From W2P13-069 sp963590525 (GTDB taxonomy: Bacteria > Actinomycetota > Coriobacteriia > Coriobacteriales > QAMH01), in assembly GCA_963590525.1 (NCBI GenBank), contig CAVAPV010000003.1, positions 1-64,000 of the forward strand: a stretch of DNA of 64,000 nucleotides, given 5' to 3'. The notes under the pieces are model-generated. The model saw nothing but the letters and a program-made list of their open reading frames with translations, did not search any database and was not told where the DNA came from. The number at the start of each line of letters is the position of its first letter. Positions within the stretch are counted from its first letter, which is position 1. Below, one piece after another: positions 1 to 8,897 of this stretch. The position numbers and the translations under genes are program-made.

Positions 1-300
1 AAATCGTTCATATCCGTTGTCAAATGCTCAAATGGGGACCACATACAGATTCTTCGACTACAACCCCTGCCAAAACCTACCAAAAAAGGGCAAAAGCAGA
101 CTCATAATCTTGCAGCCAACAGAGGCCTACACGGGCGAGCAATGAAACGCCCCCCGTGGTTAAGCACCCGCCCAATCCCCGCGGTGAGATGAATCCTGCA
201 AGCCAAAGTCCGCATGTCGCAGCAGACAGCAGACAGCGCTATACCCTGCATCGCTACGCGAGGCTCCGGGCTCTCGCGGCTACATCGTCTGCCAACGCCT
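1..300. repeat. Gene-free left edge with an IS-end-like motif
   Basis: No convincing gene lies before the helicase stop codon. Bases 4-16 (TCGTTCATATCCG) match the motif repeated at 14249-14323 and, inverted, at 14136-14149. Around 130-175 there is a degraded relative of the REP-like palindrome seen at 13.9-14.7 and 28 kb (a CTACACGGGCGAGCAATG-like arm). Short frames here overlap the helicase or lack a ribosome-binding site. The motif is seen directly; its origin from an insertion-sequence end is inference. Confidence 0.5.
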
Positions 301-3300
301 CTAATCTTCGCTGAGCAACGCGATGAGCTCGTCGCGAGACAGCGAGCCCAAGCTCGCCCCGTCGGCCGCGAGCACGGCATCGGCAAGGTCGCTTTTTGCC
401 TCCTGCAGCTTAAGGATGCGCTCCTCTATAGTCCCATCGGCAATGACCTTGAAGACGCTCACATCGCGCGTCTGGCCTATGCGATGAGCGCGGTCGGTCG
501 CTTGGTTTTGCGCCGCAGCGTTCCACCAAGGGTCTGCATGGATGACAACGCTTGCGCCCACCAAGTTGAGGCCCGTACCGCCCGCCTTGAGGCTGATGAG
601 AAACACAGGGACGTCGTCGCCGTTGAACTGCTCCACAAGCCTCATGCGCTCCAGCTTGGGCGTCGCGCCCGTGATGGTGTAGTGCGACAACTTGCGCGCG
701 TCCAGCTCGTTGGCGATGAGGCCCAAAAAGCTCGTGAACTGGGAGAACACCAAGACCTTTTGGTCGTTGTCCACGGCGTTTTGGACCAGCTCGCAGATAG
801 CGCCCATCTTGGCAGCATGCTGCTTGTAGCTTTCATACAGCAGCCTGGGGTCGCAGCAGATCTGGCGCAGCTTGGTGAGCTCTGCTAAAACGGCGATCTT
901 GCCCGTCTTGAGGTCGTCGTCGCTTGTGTGCGCAAGCGATTGGCGCAGCCTTGTCTCGTGTGCCTCGTAGAGCTTGGCCTGCTCGCCTTCGAGCTTTGCG
1001 TGGATGACCGTCTCCAGCTTGTCGGGCAGATCAGACAGCACATCGGCTTTAAGACGGCGCAGGATAAACGGCCCCACCTTGGCGCGCAGGCGACGCGAGA
1101 TCTCCTCGTCACCGCCGATGATAGGCGTCTCGTAAAGCTCTTTGAAACGCTTGTACGATCCCAGCATGCCGGGCATGAGGTAGTCAAAGATGCTCCACAG
1201 CTCGCTTAAGCGGTTCTCTATGGGCGTGCCCGTAAGCGCAATGCGGTGTTGCGACACCACGGCCTTGACGGCCTTAGCGGCCTTGGTCGTGTGGTTTTTG
1301 ATGTACTGCGCCTCGTCGATGACCTGGTACGCAAAGACCAGCTGCGACATATCGGCAATATCGATGCGCAAGGTGTCGTAGCTTGTGATGAGCACGTCAA
1401 AGGTTCCATCGGCCAAAACCTCCATACGAGAGGCCTTGACACCGGCCAAAACAGCCACCTTTAGCGACGGAGCAAACTTGCCAAACTCGGCCAGCCAGTT
1501 GTACACCAAGCTGGCTGGGCAGACGATCAAAGCCGGGTGCTCGGCAAGCTCGCTTGCACGGCTCAAAAGCAAGCTGATGGTCTGCAAAGACTTGCCCAAG
1601 CCCATCTCGTCGGCCAAGATGCCCGCCAGGCCTGTATCTGCCAGCGTAGACAGCCAGGCAAAACCCTCCTCTTGATACGGGCGCAAAACACCCTGCAGCT
1701 GGCTTGGCAGCCTATAGTCGCGATGCTCAAGGTCGTTGAAGTTGTCGATGAACTCCCTAAAGCTCGCGTCTTTAGCCTCGTCTTGGGCAAGCTCGTCTAA
1801 CACAAAGGCGTTGTAGGTTTGCACGCTGGTGGTGCCGTTTGCAAGAGCGCTTGCGTCAACGCCAAGCTCCTGCGCAATGGCGCATAGGCGCTCAAGATCG
1901 TCTAGCTCGTCTTGAGAGGCATCGGCCAGATTGACAAAGCTGCCGTCTTTGAGCTTGTGGTAGCTCTTCTTGTTCTGATAGCTGGCAAGCAGCGCCGCAA
2001 TCTCTGACGGCGTCATCTCATCAGCACTCACCGTGAGGTTGATGAGATTGCTCTTAACAGAAAGCCCCGCAGAGACCGAAGGCCTGCTTGCCGCTTTGCG
2101 GCGGTCAAAGGCGTCGGTCGTGAAGACGTCTCCGCAGCGGCGCAGCTCGTCGACGCCGTAGAAGAGCAAGCGCGCCATCGCGTCGTCGTCTATCGTGTGG
2201 GCAACGTACTCATCATCCACATCTTGCAGATACCGGGCGACGACGGTTCGACCCAAGCCCTCAAGCGCCTCGTCGCGCGTGGGCTTGCCGGGTTCGTTTC
2301 CCGTCTTGAGCAGGTTGTAATCCGCCTGCCCGTAAAGTGCTTTTGCAAGGCATTCCGCCTGCCCTGCGGATGCATCGAGGTAAAACTCCAGCTTCCCTTC
2401 GACTGGCTTGAGGGCATCAAGCTCGCTGGGGGCATCCACGTCGATGCCGTCCTCCAAAACCGGCAGCACAGCGCTGCAAAAGGCGGGCATGTCCTCGTCA
2501 CCCACAACCAGAAGGTCTTCTCCCGATGCGTAGACGCTAAGCAGGAAATCCCCGCAGGCGCTCATCTTGCTGTCGCAATGGTAGAAGCTGCGCTCGTCCC
2601 ATGCGTAAAGCGTCCTTTGGTCGTAGAGAAAACCAAAGAAATCGCCGCGCTCGATGTGATAACCACCCTCTTCTAGGGCCTCGATCCTAATGCCGAGCTT
2701 AGGGTTGTGGTTGACGATCCTCATGGGACGCATTGTCTTGACCAGGCGCTCGTCTTCGGAGAAGTTGATCGACGTGCCTTCAAAGAGGTCGAGAAGCTCG
2801 ATGGTTTGAGTTGCAGAAGGATACAGATAGCGCTTGGTGCCACCGCTTTGCCAGTCAAACTGGCGCCACCAACCCCTAGAAGACGACGTGACATCGCGCA
2901 GCCATTCCAAGAGATTCCAAGCCTGAGCGGTAAAGACGTCTTGCCTGTGTGTGAAGCCGAGCTTTTTACCGTATTCGAAGTAGGCACCGCTGGCAACGCG
3001 GTCCAAAAGCTCTTGGATGTCTTTGACAACATAGCTTGCCTTGCCGCTTTTGACCTTGAAGCTCGCGGCCCAGCGGCTTATAAACGAACCTTGCAGCTCC
3101 AATTCAAAAGAGACGCTGCCTGCAGGCTGGGTATCTGGATCGGCAGTCTGCACAGCGGCGCTCTTTGCCGCCGACATGCGCTTTATCAGCGCGCTGATAG
3201 AACGCGAGGTGCTCGTCTGGCGCAAGGCGGTATAGCCCTTGAAGGTCTCGGGCTGGTTGTTGTAGAGCAAGACAAGCGCGGCGGCATGCTTGCACATGCC

Positions 3301-3552
3301 CGGATAGCGATAATGCGCCGGGCAGGTGCACTCGTAATCCAAGATGGCGTTGTTTTCCTCGTCTATATCTACGCGCACATCGTAAGGGTAGTCGCTCCAG
3401 CTGCTGCTCTCTACGCAAGCATGCAGGATAGTCGAGCTGGGCTCGTAGTCGACCTTGCGCGCATAGACAAACCCGCCGTTCTTGTAGACGTTTTTTGCAC
3501 GTGCAAAGGTCTTGTTCATGCACTCTTTGGCGATGATAGACTCGCTTATCAC
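301..3552 (-). CDS. SWIM zinc-finger SNF2-family DEAD/DEAH-box helicase
   Basis: This 1083-residue protein is a Swi2/Snf2 ATPase that would translocate on double-stranded DNA and remodel bound proteins such as RNA polymerase. An N-terminal SWIM zinc finger is visible (C75, C77, C87, H89). The helicase core occupies the C-terminal half: Walker A with GLGKS near residue 648, motif II as DEAQ near 745, TGTPIEN as motif III, and the motif VI region RAHRIGQ near 1020. The layout matches bacterial SNF2 proteins with an N-terminal SWIM domain, which are of about this length. The start is a GTG eight bases after a GGAG; no ATG is better placed. It stands alone between the amino acid transporter and the window edge. 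Family certain, target unknown. Confidence 0.93.
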   Translation of the reverse strand: MISESIIAKECMNKTFARAKNVYKNGGFVYARKVDYEPSSTILHACVESSSWSDYPYDVRVDIDEENNAILDYECTCPAHYRYPGMCKHAAALVLLYNNQPETFKGYTALRQTSTSRSISALIKRMSAAKSAAVQTADPDTQPAGSVSFELELQGSFISRWAASFKVKSGKASYVVKDIQELLDRVASGAYFEYGKKLGFTHRQDVFTAQAWNLLEWLRDVTSSSRGWWRQFDWQSGGTKRYLYPSATQTIELLDLFEGTSINFSEDERLVKTMRPMRIVNHNPKLGIRIEALEEGGYHIERGDFFGFLYDQRTLYAWDERSFYHCDSKMSACGDFLLSVYASGEDLLVVGDEDMPAFCSAVLPVLEDGIDVDAPSELDALKPVEGKLEFYLDASAGQAECLAKALYGQADYNLLKTGNEPGKPTRDEALEGLGRTVVARYLQDVDDEYVAHTIDDDAMARLLFYGVDELRRCGDVFTTDAFDRRKAASRPSVSAGLSVKSNLINLTVSADEMTPSEIAALLASYQNKKSYHKLKDGSFVNLADASQDELDDLERLCAIAQELGVDASALANGTTSVQTYNAFVLDELAQDEAKDASFREFIDNFNDLEHRDYRLPSQLQGVLRPYQEEGFAWLSTLADTGLAGILADEMGLGKSLQTISLLLSRASELAEHPALIVCPASLVYNWLAEFGKFAPSLKVAVLAGVKASRMEVLADGTFDVLITSYDTLRIDIADMSQLVFAYQVIDEAQYIKNHTTKAAKAVKAVVSQHRIALTGTPIENRLSELWSIFDYLMPGMLGSYKRFKELYETPIIGGDEEISRRLRAKVGPFILRRLKADVLSDLPDKLETVIHAKLEGEQAKLYEAHETRLRQSLAHTSDDDLKTGKIAVLAELTKLRQICCDPRLLYESYKQHAAKMGAICELVQNAVDNDQKVLVFSQFTSFLGLIANELDARKLSHYTITGATPKLERMRLVEQFNGDDVPVFLISLKAGGTGLNLVGASVVIHADPWWNAAAQNQATDRAHRIGQTRDVSVFKVIADGTIEERILKLQEAKSDLADAVLAADGASLGSLSRDELIALLSED

Positions 3553-3731
3553 GAAATGCGCTCCGTCCTGTCATGGTCTTGAAACTGGAACTTAAAGGAT
3601 AACCTGCAAAGCTAATCCAGTGAAGCTCGCAGCGACGTTTTTGCCGGGCACGGCAGCAGGACGGACATGGACATATATGGCGTTAAGCAGCACTAACGGC
3701 GGCGGCTACCACCCATGTGCAAGCAGACGCG

Positions 3732-3764
3732 CAAAAAAGGAGGCGGGACCTTAATCCCGCCTCC
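3732..3764 (-). terminator. Rho-independent terminator of the amino acid transporter locus
   Basis: A perfect 10-bp stem (GGAGGCGGGA / TCCCGCCTCC, arms 3739-3748 and 3755-3764) with a 6-base loop is followed on the minus strand by six T. It lies about 40 bases past the binding-protein stop codon. The remaining 3553-3731 holds only the upstream region of the helicase gene; I see no gene in it. Confidence 0.9.
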
Positions 3765-3806
3765 AAGTTGCACTGCAAGGTTTTGCGGTGCGTATGTTGC
3801 CTGTGC

Positions 3807-4691
3807 TTACTTGTCCTGGCCAGGCTCGACGACCAAGGTCTCCTCGTAGTCAGAACCGTAGGTATCCTGCAGGGTCTTCTCGTAATCTGCATGGAAGAAG
3901 TTGTCTGCACCGAGCTTGGTAAGCTCCTCGTTGGTCCAGTCAAGCAAGGTCTCATTGCCCTTGGAGACTGCCGGGGCGATGGTGTCGGGGTTGCCCAAAG
4001 ACTCGATACCCACGACGTACTCGTCCAGGTTGCCGTTGGCAAAGGCGATGACCTCGGTGTTGTCGTTGAGCCACAGGGCGTTCTTGTTGTTCTCAAACGC
4101 GGTCTTGGCAGTAGCGTAGGTGTCGAACTTCTGCTGGGTCAGGTTGGGGTAGTTGGCAGTAAGGTAGGTCTCAGCGGTGGTGCCGGAGATGACGATGACC
4201 TTCTCGTCTTTGACGTCGTCAAGCGAGGTGATGACGTGGTCTTTGTGCGACACAGCGCCCAACGCGACGTTCATGTAGGGCTCTGCAAAGTCAACGGCCT
4301 CGGCGCGCTCGTCGGTCACGGTGAAGTTGGCCAAGATCATGTCGACCTTGCCGGTCTCCAGGTACTCGACGCGGTTTGCGGCCTCGGTAGAGACGAGCTC
4401 GACCTCGACGCCCAAGTCCTCGCCGATCTGGCGGGCCAGCTCGATGTCGTAGCCTTGGTACTCGCCGTTCTCATCCACGTAGCCAAAGGGGTTCTTATCG
4501 CTAAAGACGCCGATCTCGATCTTGCCGGAGTCTTTGATCTCATCCAGGGTGCGATAAACGGCGTCGGAGCTGCTGGTGCTGCTGTCAGAGCTGCTAGAGC
4601 TGCTGGAGCTGGAACCGCAGCCGGCAAGCATACCGGCGGTAAGGGCCACAGCGGCAACAGCCGCCAATGCTCCAAAGATCTTCTTCTTCAT
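3807..4691 (-). CDS. Polar amino acid ABC transporter substrate-binding lipoprotein
   Basis: A 294-residue extracellular solute-binding protein (SBP_bac_3 family) that would capture an amino acid and deliver it to the permeases encoded just upstream. The N-terminus is a classic lipoprotein signal (KKK, hydrophobic stretch, lipobox LAGC with Cys25), followed by a Ser-rich linker to about residue 45. The binding domain starts near the segment IKDSGKIEIGVFSDKNPFGY and carries the family pattern YQGYDIELARQIGEDLG. It is separated from the ATPase gene by 220 bp containing a likely terminator and a clear promoter, so it can be made in excess of the membrane components, a common arrangement. Substrate not deducible; aspartate, glutamate, glutamine or cystine are typical of the family. 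Confidence 0.92.
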   Translation of the reverse strand: MKKKIFGALAAVAAVALTAGMLAGCGSSSSSSSSSDSSTSSSDAVYRTLDEIKDSGKIEIGVFSDKNPFGYVDENGEYQGYDIELARQIGEDLGVEVELVSTEAANRVEYLETGKVDMILANFTVTDERAEAVDFAEPYMNVALGAVSHKDHVITSLDDVKDEKVIVISGTTAETYLTANYPNLTQQKFDTYATAKTAFENNKNALWLNDNTEVIAFANGNLDEYVVGIESLGNPDTIAPAVSKGNETLLDWTNEELTKLGADNFFHADYEKTLQDTYGSDYEETLVVEPGQDK

Positions 4692-4717
4692 CTGCTCTCT
4701 CCTTCTCGAGTTAATTC

Positions 4718-4741
4718 CCTAAAATCCTCCATGATTTTAGG
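4718..4741. promoter_or_regulatory. Inverted repeat in the binding-protein leader
   Basis: Perfect 9-bp arms CCTAAAATC / GATTTTAGG separated by 6 bp lie between the -10 box and the start codon of the binding-protein gene, about where transcription should begin. It could be a repressor operator or a leader hairpin. A looser sequence with TTAATTCCTA and TTTAGG occurs upstream of the first permease gene at about 7028-7055, which would fit a shared regulator. Function is inference. Confidence 0.45.
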
Positions 4742-4757
4742 TTTTTGCATTGCCGAG

Positions 4758-4786
4758 ACAATACGCCCTGCTCAAGCGCAGGTCAA
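4758..4786 (-). promoter_or_regulatory. Sigma-70-type promoter of the binding-protein gene
   Basis: On the minus strand a -35 box TTGACC (4781-4786) and a -10 box TATTGT (4758-4763) are separated by exactly 17 bp and point at the binding-protein start at 4691. Confidence 0.75.
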
Positions 4787-4867
4787 GTTAAATCCTACTA
4801 ATTTGGTATGTTTTTCCTGAACGGGGTTTCTCTCCTCCCAAGCGTCCGTCTCTCCCCTATAAACAAG

Positions 4868-4894
4868 CAACCCGCACCACCGGGGCGCGGGTTG
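4868..4894 (-). terminator. Probable terminator after the transporter ATPase gene
   Basis: An 8-bp stem CAACCCGC / GCGGGTTG with an 11-base loop sits 18 bases past the ATPase stop codon. The following minus-strand sequence (CTTGTTTATAG) is only moderately T-rich, so termination may be partial. Confidence 0.5.
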
Positions 4895-4911
4895 GGAAAA
4901 CCATGTAGCGG

Positions 4912-5679
4912 CTAATTGGCTGCCGTATGCTCGCGAACCTGCTCGAACTCAAAGGTATGCAAGAACTTCTTGGCGCGCTCTGTCTTGGGGTTGTCAAAGA
5001 AGTTCTCTGGGATGTCTTGCTCGACGATCTCTCCGCCGTCAAAGAACAAGACACGGTCGGCCACAGCGCGCGCAAAGCTCATCTCGTGCGTGACGATGAG
5101 CATGGTCTTGCCCTCGCGCGCCAAATCCAAGATGACGTCGAGCACCTCGCGCACCATCTCGGGGTCAAGAGCTGCCGTGATCTCGTCCAAAAGCATGACC
5201 TCGGGGTTCATGGCCAAGGCGCGGGCGATGGCCACACGCTGCTTTTGGCCGCCAGACAGCTGGCGCGGGTAGCTTTGCGCCTTATCTTTGAGGCCAACGC
5301 GATCAAGCAACGCCAAAGCCTGGGTCTTGACCTCGTCTTTGGGGCGCTTTTGAACCTTGAGCGGGCTGAGCATCACGTTGTCGAGCACCGTCTTGTGCGG
5401 GAACAGCTCGTAGCTTTGAAACACCATGCCGATGCGTTGGCGCAGCTTGGTGATGTCTTTGGAGCTGCCGTCGATGGTCTGTCCCTCGATGCTCACGCGG
5501 CCGCCTTGGATGGGCTCGAGCCCGTTGATGCAACGCAAGAAGGTCGACTTGCCGCAGCCGGACGGGCCGATGATGACGATGACCTCTCCCGGCGCGACAT
5601 CGACGTTGATGTCCTTCAAAACGACGTTATTGTCGTAGGCTTTCTTGAGATGCTCGATTTTAAGCAAAGCGTCCGTCAT
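4912..5679 (-). CDS. Polar amino acid ABC transporter ATP-binding protein (GlnQ-like)
   Basis: A 255-residue ABC ATPase that powers the two permeases encoded upstream. Walker A GPSGCGKST spans residues 38-46, followed by the Q-loop in GMVFQSYELFPH, signature LSGGQKQR, Walker B VMLLDE and the switch histidine in IVTHEM. The Walker B continuation is DEIT rather than the usual DEPT. The ATG at 5679 is chosen because a TGGAG lies six bases upstream; a GTG 12 bases earlier lacks a site. The start region overlaps the permease stop, indicating translational coupling. Confidence 0.94.
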   Translation of the reverse strand: MTDALLKIEHLKKAYDNNVVLKDINVDVAPGEVIVIIGPSGCGKSTFLRCINGLEPIQGGRVSIEGQTIDGSSKDITKLRQRIGMVFQSYELFPHKTVLDNVMLSPLKVQKRPKDEVKTQALALLDRVGLKDKAQSYPRQLSGGQKQRVAIARALAMNPEVMLLDEITAALDPEMVREVLDVILDLAREGKTMLIVTHEMSFARAVADRVLFFDGGEIVEQDIPENFFDNPKTERAKKFLHTFEFEQVREHTAAN

Positions 5680-5681
5680 GG

Positions 5682-6356
5682 TTAGCTCCACTTCTTCTCT
5701 AGGTAGCTGGCAAGCATGCTAAGCGGCCAGCACGCGATAAAGTACAGGAAAAAGATCGTGCCGTAGATGCCAAAGACAGCGTTGGGGCTGGTCATGCGGT
5801 TGGCCTCGATGATCTGCTGGCCTACCTTCATGACCTCGACCACGCCGATCATCATCACAAACGACGTCGTCTTGATCATGCGCGTGATGAGGTTGACGCT
5901 CATGGGGATCAAGCGGCGCACGGCCTGCGGCAAGACGATGTGGTAGTAGACCTGTGCTTTGGACATGCCCAGCGCCTGCGCACTCTCGTACTGATGCTTG
6001 GGGATGCTCACCAAGGCGCCGCGCACGAGGTCTCCCATCTCGCCTATGCCCCAAAAAGAGAAGACGATGATGGAGGAGAGCTCGGCCGATATATCCAGCC
6101 CCCACACGCGCGTTGCGCCAAAGAAGACGATAAACAGCAGCACGAGCTGCGGCATGACGCGGACGATCTCTAGATAGATGCGGCTGATGACCTTGGCGAC
6201 AGGGTTTTTCCAGGTCATGAAAACGCCAAAGAGCAGGCCCAAGAAGATGGAGATGACCACAGAGATGAGGCCGATCTCTACAGAGACCCAAAGGCCCTGC
6301 AAGAGGCGGATGGCGTTAGTGCCTTTGAACAAGACATCAATCCCCAAAAGCTCCAC
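5682..6356 (-). CDS. Polar amino acid ABC transporter permease (HisM/GlnP family)
   Basis: A 224-residue inner-membrane permease with several hydrophobic segments and the EAA loop typical of the family (YESAQALGMSKAQVYYHIVLPQA). It forms the membrane channel with its sister encoded at 6337-6996, from which it was probably duplicated. The start is GTG with AGGAGG seven bases upstream, inside the end of the sister gene (20-bp overlap), so the pair is translationally coupled. Confidence 0.93.
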   Translation of the reverse strand: MELLGIDVLFKGTNAIRLLQGLWVSVEIGLISVVISIFLGLLFGVFMTWKNPVAKVISRIYLEIVRVMPQLVLLFIVFFGATRVWGLDISAELSSIIVFSFWGIGEMGDLVRGALVSIPKHQYESAQALGMSKAQVYYHIVLPQAVRRLIPMSVNLITRMIKTTSFVMMIGVVEVMKVGQQIIEANRMTSPNAVFGIYGTIFFLYFIACWPLSMLASYLEKKWS

Positions 6357-6996
6357 GGCGCAACCTCCTCTCCACGATGCTGCCCACGATGGACACGGGC
6401 AAGATGATGATCAGGTAGAAGATGACGAGCATGAAGAGGCACTCGGTGGTCTTGTAGTACAGGCCGATGAGGTCTTTTGCAACGAACATGAGGTCCATCA
6501 AGCTGATGGCGCTAAAGACGCTGGTCTCTTTGAGCAAGAAGATGACGTTTGCCACAAAGGATTGGATGGAAAGCGTCACAGCCTGGGGCAAGACGATATA
6601 GCGCATGACCTGCATGCGGCTCATGCCCAAAGACAGCGCCGTCTCTGTTTGGATGGGTTCTACAGACTCAAGGCCGGCGCGAAAGCTTTCTGCCATGTAG
6701 GCGCCGCCCAAAAGCGCAACGCCCAGCATGCCGCATGCCTCTGCGGATACGGTGATGCCCATGCGCGGCAGGCCAAAGTAGAAGAAGAACAACTGGATGA
6801 GCAGGGGCGTGTTGCGAAAAAGCTCCACGTAGACCCTGGTGACCTGGTGCAAGACAGGCACCTTGAAATGGTTGATCATGGCAACCACGAGGCCGATGAC
6901 GATGGAACCCACGATGCCCACCCAGCCGATGCGCAATGTGAGCCACATAGCGGTCTCGTACAACGGCAGATACTGTGCCATCGCTGCAAAATCCAT
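6337..6996 (-). CDS. Polar amino acid ABC transporter permease (HisM/GlnP family)
   Basis: A 219-residue permease, first gene of the permease-permease-ATPase operon. The EAA motif reads TETALSLGMSRMQVMRYIV, and there are about five predicted membrane helices. The start ATG follows a strong AAGGAGG. Together with the neighbouring permease it would form the heterodimeric translocator for the amino acid caught by the lipoprotein at 3807-4691. Confidence 0.93.
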   Translation of the reverse strand: MDFAAMAQYLPLYETAMWLTLRIGWVGIVGSIVIGLVVAMINHFKVPVLHQVTRVYVELFRNTPLLIQLFFFYFGLPRMGITVSAEACGMLGVALLGGAYMAESFRAGLESVEPIQTETALSLGMSRMQVMRYIVLPQAVTLSIQSFVANVIFLLKETSVFSAISLMDLMFVAKDLIGLYYKTTECLFMLVIFYLIIILPVSIVGSIVERRLRRGAFGD

Positions 6997-7304
6997 GTCA
7001 TCACCTCCTTGCCGTGAACATACTAGCGGTTAATTCCTACCAAAGTTTAGGAAATTAGGTTGAAAGGCCCTAACGGCGCAAAACGCGCCTATTGTCTCAC
7101 ATATCGCAACATCCAAAGCACAGCACAAGACTGCGTTTTGGCAACCAAAACGCATATGCAAAGCGGCGGCAGGAACAACACCCGCCGCCGCTTGCATCTC
7201 TTTATCGCTCAAAGCCACAAAGCCACTCATGCGCTGCGCTCACGATGTGCCTGCGTCGTCAACCTGCAAGCCCATCGGCTTGCTGACCCGCCAACGCGAG
7301 CTCT
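6997..7304. other. Intergenic region upstream of the permease operon
   Basis: Non-coding by appearance: the short frames inside have no ribosome-binding sites. It should hold the permease operon promoter near 7030-7100, but no convincing box pair was found. A short inverted repeat TTCCTA / TAGGAA lies near 7030-7055, and an ndh terminator candidate lies at 7161-7193. Confidence 0.5.
7161..7193 (-). terminator. Possible terminator after the NADH dehydrogenase gene
   Basis: A GC-rich 10-bp stem (AAGCGGCGGC / GCCGCCGCTT) lies 110 bases past the ndh stop codon. On the minus strand the following bases are only weakly T-rich, so this is a tentative call. Confidence 0.4.
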
Positions 7305-8651
7305 CTAGTCCTCTTGATCCTCTTGGGGCTTGGGACGGATGGCGAACTTTTGGAAGAACGCACGCGGGCGCTCGATCTCATGGGTAGAGGTAACGTCCTT
7401 GCCCAAGATCAGGCCGCCGGTCCAATCGCCAAAGACGCGGAACTTGCGCTCCCAGGTGGGCATGGCAAAGCCGTGGTAGCCGCGGTGCATGCACCAGGCC
7501 AGGGGCCCCTTGATGATGAGCTTCTTTTGGCCGGAGGCAAAGATGCCGATCCAGGCACCCAGACCCGCCACGCAGCCGGCGTTTTTGTGGTAGTAGTCGT
7601 GCAGCTCGCCGCCGTTAAGCGTCGCGACGAGATTTTTAACAAGCTGGTTTGCCTGGCGCAGGGCATGCTGAGCAGTAGGCGCGCAAGAGCCGTCGGGCAA
7701 ACCGCAGCCAGAGAGGTCCTCGCACACAGTTGCGTCGCCGCAGCCCCACACGCCCTCTACGATGCCGTCTTCGCCCTCGACCCTGAGGTCGGTTTTGACC
7801 TTGAGGCGGCCGCGGCCGTCAAGCGGCAGGTCGGAGTCGCGCAGCACGGGGCAAGCAGAAGTGCCAGCGGTCCAGACGATGAGATCGGTGGGGTACTCCT
7901 TGCCGTCGGAGGTCTTGACCACACCGTCGACGGCGCTTTCCACAAAGGTCTTGAGATGGACATGCGCACCGCGAGCCGTCATCTTGTCGATGGCATACTG
8001 GCTGTGCTCGGGCGGAAGCTCGGGCATGATGCGGTCTGCAGCCTCGATCAAATGGAGCTCAAGCTCCTCGAGCTCGATCTCTTTGTGGGACTTGAGCAGC
8101 ACATGGCACAAGTCGACCATCTCGGCAAAGCCCTCGCCGCCGGAGAAGCCGCCGCCTACGACGATAAAGGTGAGCAGGCGCTTGCGGCGCGGGTCGCCCT
8201 TGGGAAGGCTTGTGGCGATAGAGAAGTTCTCGATGATCTTGTTGCGGATGTAGACGGCTTCCTCGGTCGTCTTGAGACCCACGGCGTTGTCTGCGATACC
8301 GGGAGTGGGAAATGTCTTGGTGACCGCACCCAAGGTGACGATGAGCTGGTCATACGGGATATCCCAGACATGATCGCGCTTCTTTACCGTGACCTTCTTT
8401 GCAACCGGGTCGATGATCTTGGCTTTGGCCTGGACGACCTGCGTGCGCTTGAGATGGCTGCGCAGGGGGACCTGGATATGACGGGACTCGATAGAACCGG
8501 AGACGACTTCGGCCAAGAAGGGCTGATAGCACATGTGGCTGCGGATATCGACGAGCGTTATCTGCGCCTGAGAAGGCTTGAGCTTCTTCTCTAGGCCCTT
8601 GGCAACGTGGTAGCCGGCAAAGCCGCCACCCAAGATCAAAATCTTTTGCAT
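7305..8651 (-). CDS. ndh: Type II NADH:quinone oxidoreductase (FAD-dependent)
   Basis: A 448-residue flavoprotein of the NDH-2 family, which oxidises NADH at the inner face of the membrane and passes electrons to quinone without pumping protons. The FAD-binding glycine motif opens the protein (GGGFAGYHVA, residues 8-17), a second Rossmann motif for NADH appears as VVGGGFSGGEGFAE, and the C-terminal FAD contact is GVWGCGDATVCEDLSG. The ATG follows GGAGAGG. It is monocistronic, and a terminator-like hairpin sits just 28 bases ahead of its start codon. NDH-2 versus a related pyridine nucleotide-disulphide oxidoreductase cannot be fully separated by eye, but length and motifs favour NDH-2. Confidence 0.85.
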   Translation of the reverse strand: MQKILILGGGFAGYHVAKGLEKKLKPSQAQITLVDIRSHMCYQPFLAEVVSGSIESRHIQVPLRSHLKRTQVVQAKAKIIDPVAKKVTVKKRDHVWDIPYDQLIVTLGAVTKTFPTPGIADNAVGLKTTEEAVYIRNKIIENFSIATSLPKGDPRRKRLLTFIVVGGGFSGGEGFAEMVDLCHVLLKSHKEIELEELELHLIEAADRIMPELPPEHSQYAIDKMTARGAHVHLKTFVESAVDGVVKTSDGKEYPTDLIVWTAGTSACPVLRDSDLPLDGRGRLKVKTDLRVEGEDGIVEGVWGCGDATVCEDLSGCGLPDGSCAPTAQHALRQANQLVKNLVATLNGGELHDYYHKNAGCVAGLGAWIGIFASGQKKLIIKGPLAWCMHRGYHGFAMPTWERKFRVFGDWTGGLILGKDVTSTHEIERPRAFFQKFAIRPKPQEDQED

Positions 8652-8678
8652 AAACTGCCTCTCCTGTCACTGGAAACC

Positions 8679-8698
8679 AAAAAGCCGCAAAAGCGGCT
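8679..8698 (-). terminator. Hairpin with T-run ahead of ndh (terminator or attenuator)
   Basis: Stem AGCCGC / GCGGCT with a 4-base loop is followed on the minus strand by five T. It is about 200 bases past the spermidine-synthase-like gene and only 28 bases before the ndh start codon. It can terminate the upstream transcript, but a promoter for ndh would then have little room, so it may instead act in the ndh leader. Confidence 0.6.
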
Positions 8699-8897
8699 GT
8701 GGCATAAAGCATCAGGTCTGTACTTGATGTTCAAGCCATTAAAGCACGCGCAATGCCCGCTCTGGTAGCGCAGCGTGCCAATTTACCCTCTCTTAATCAC
8801 AAACGGCGCGATATGGGGCATGGCAACACACCGCAAGCAGGCGCAAGGCGCCAGATGCACCCATATGCTGCGCACGCCCACACCTGCTGCAGCGGCC

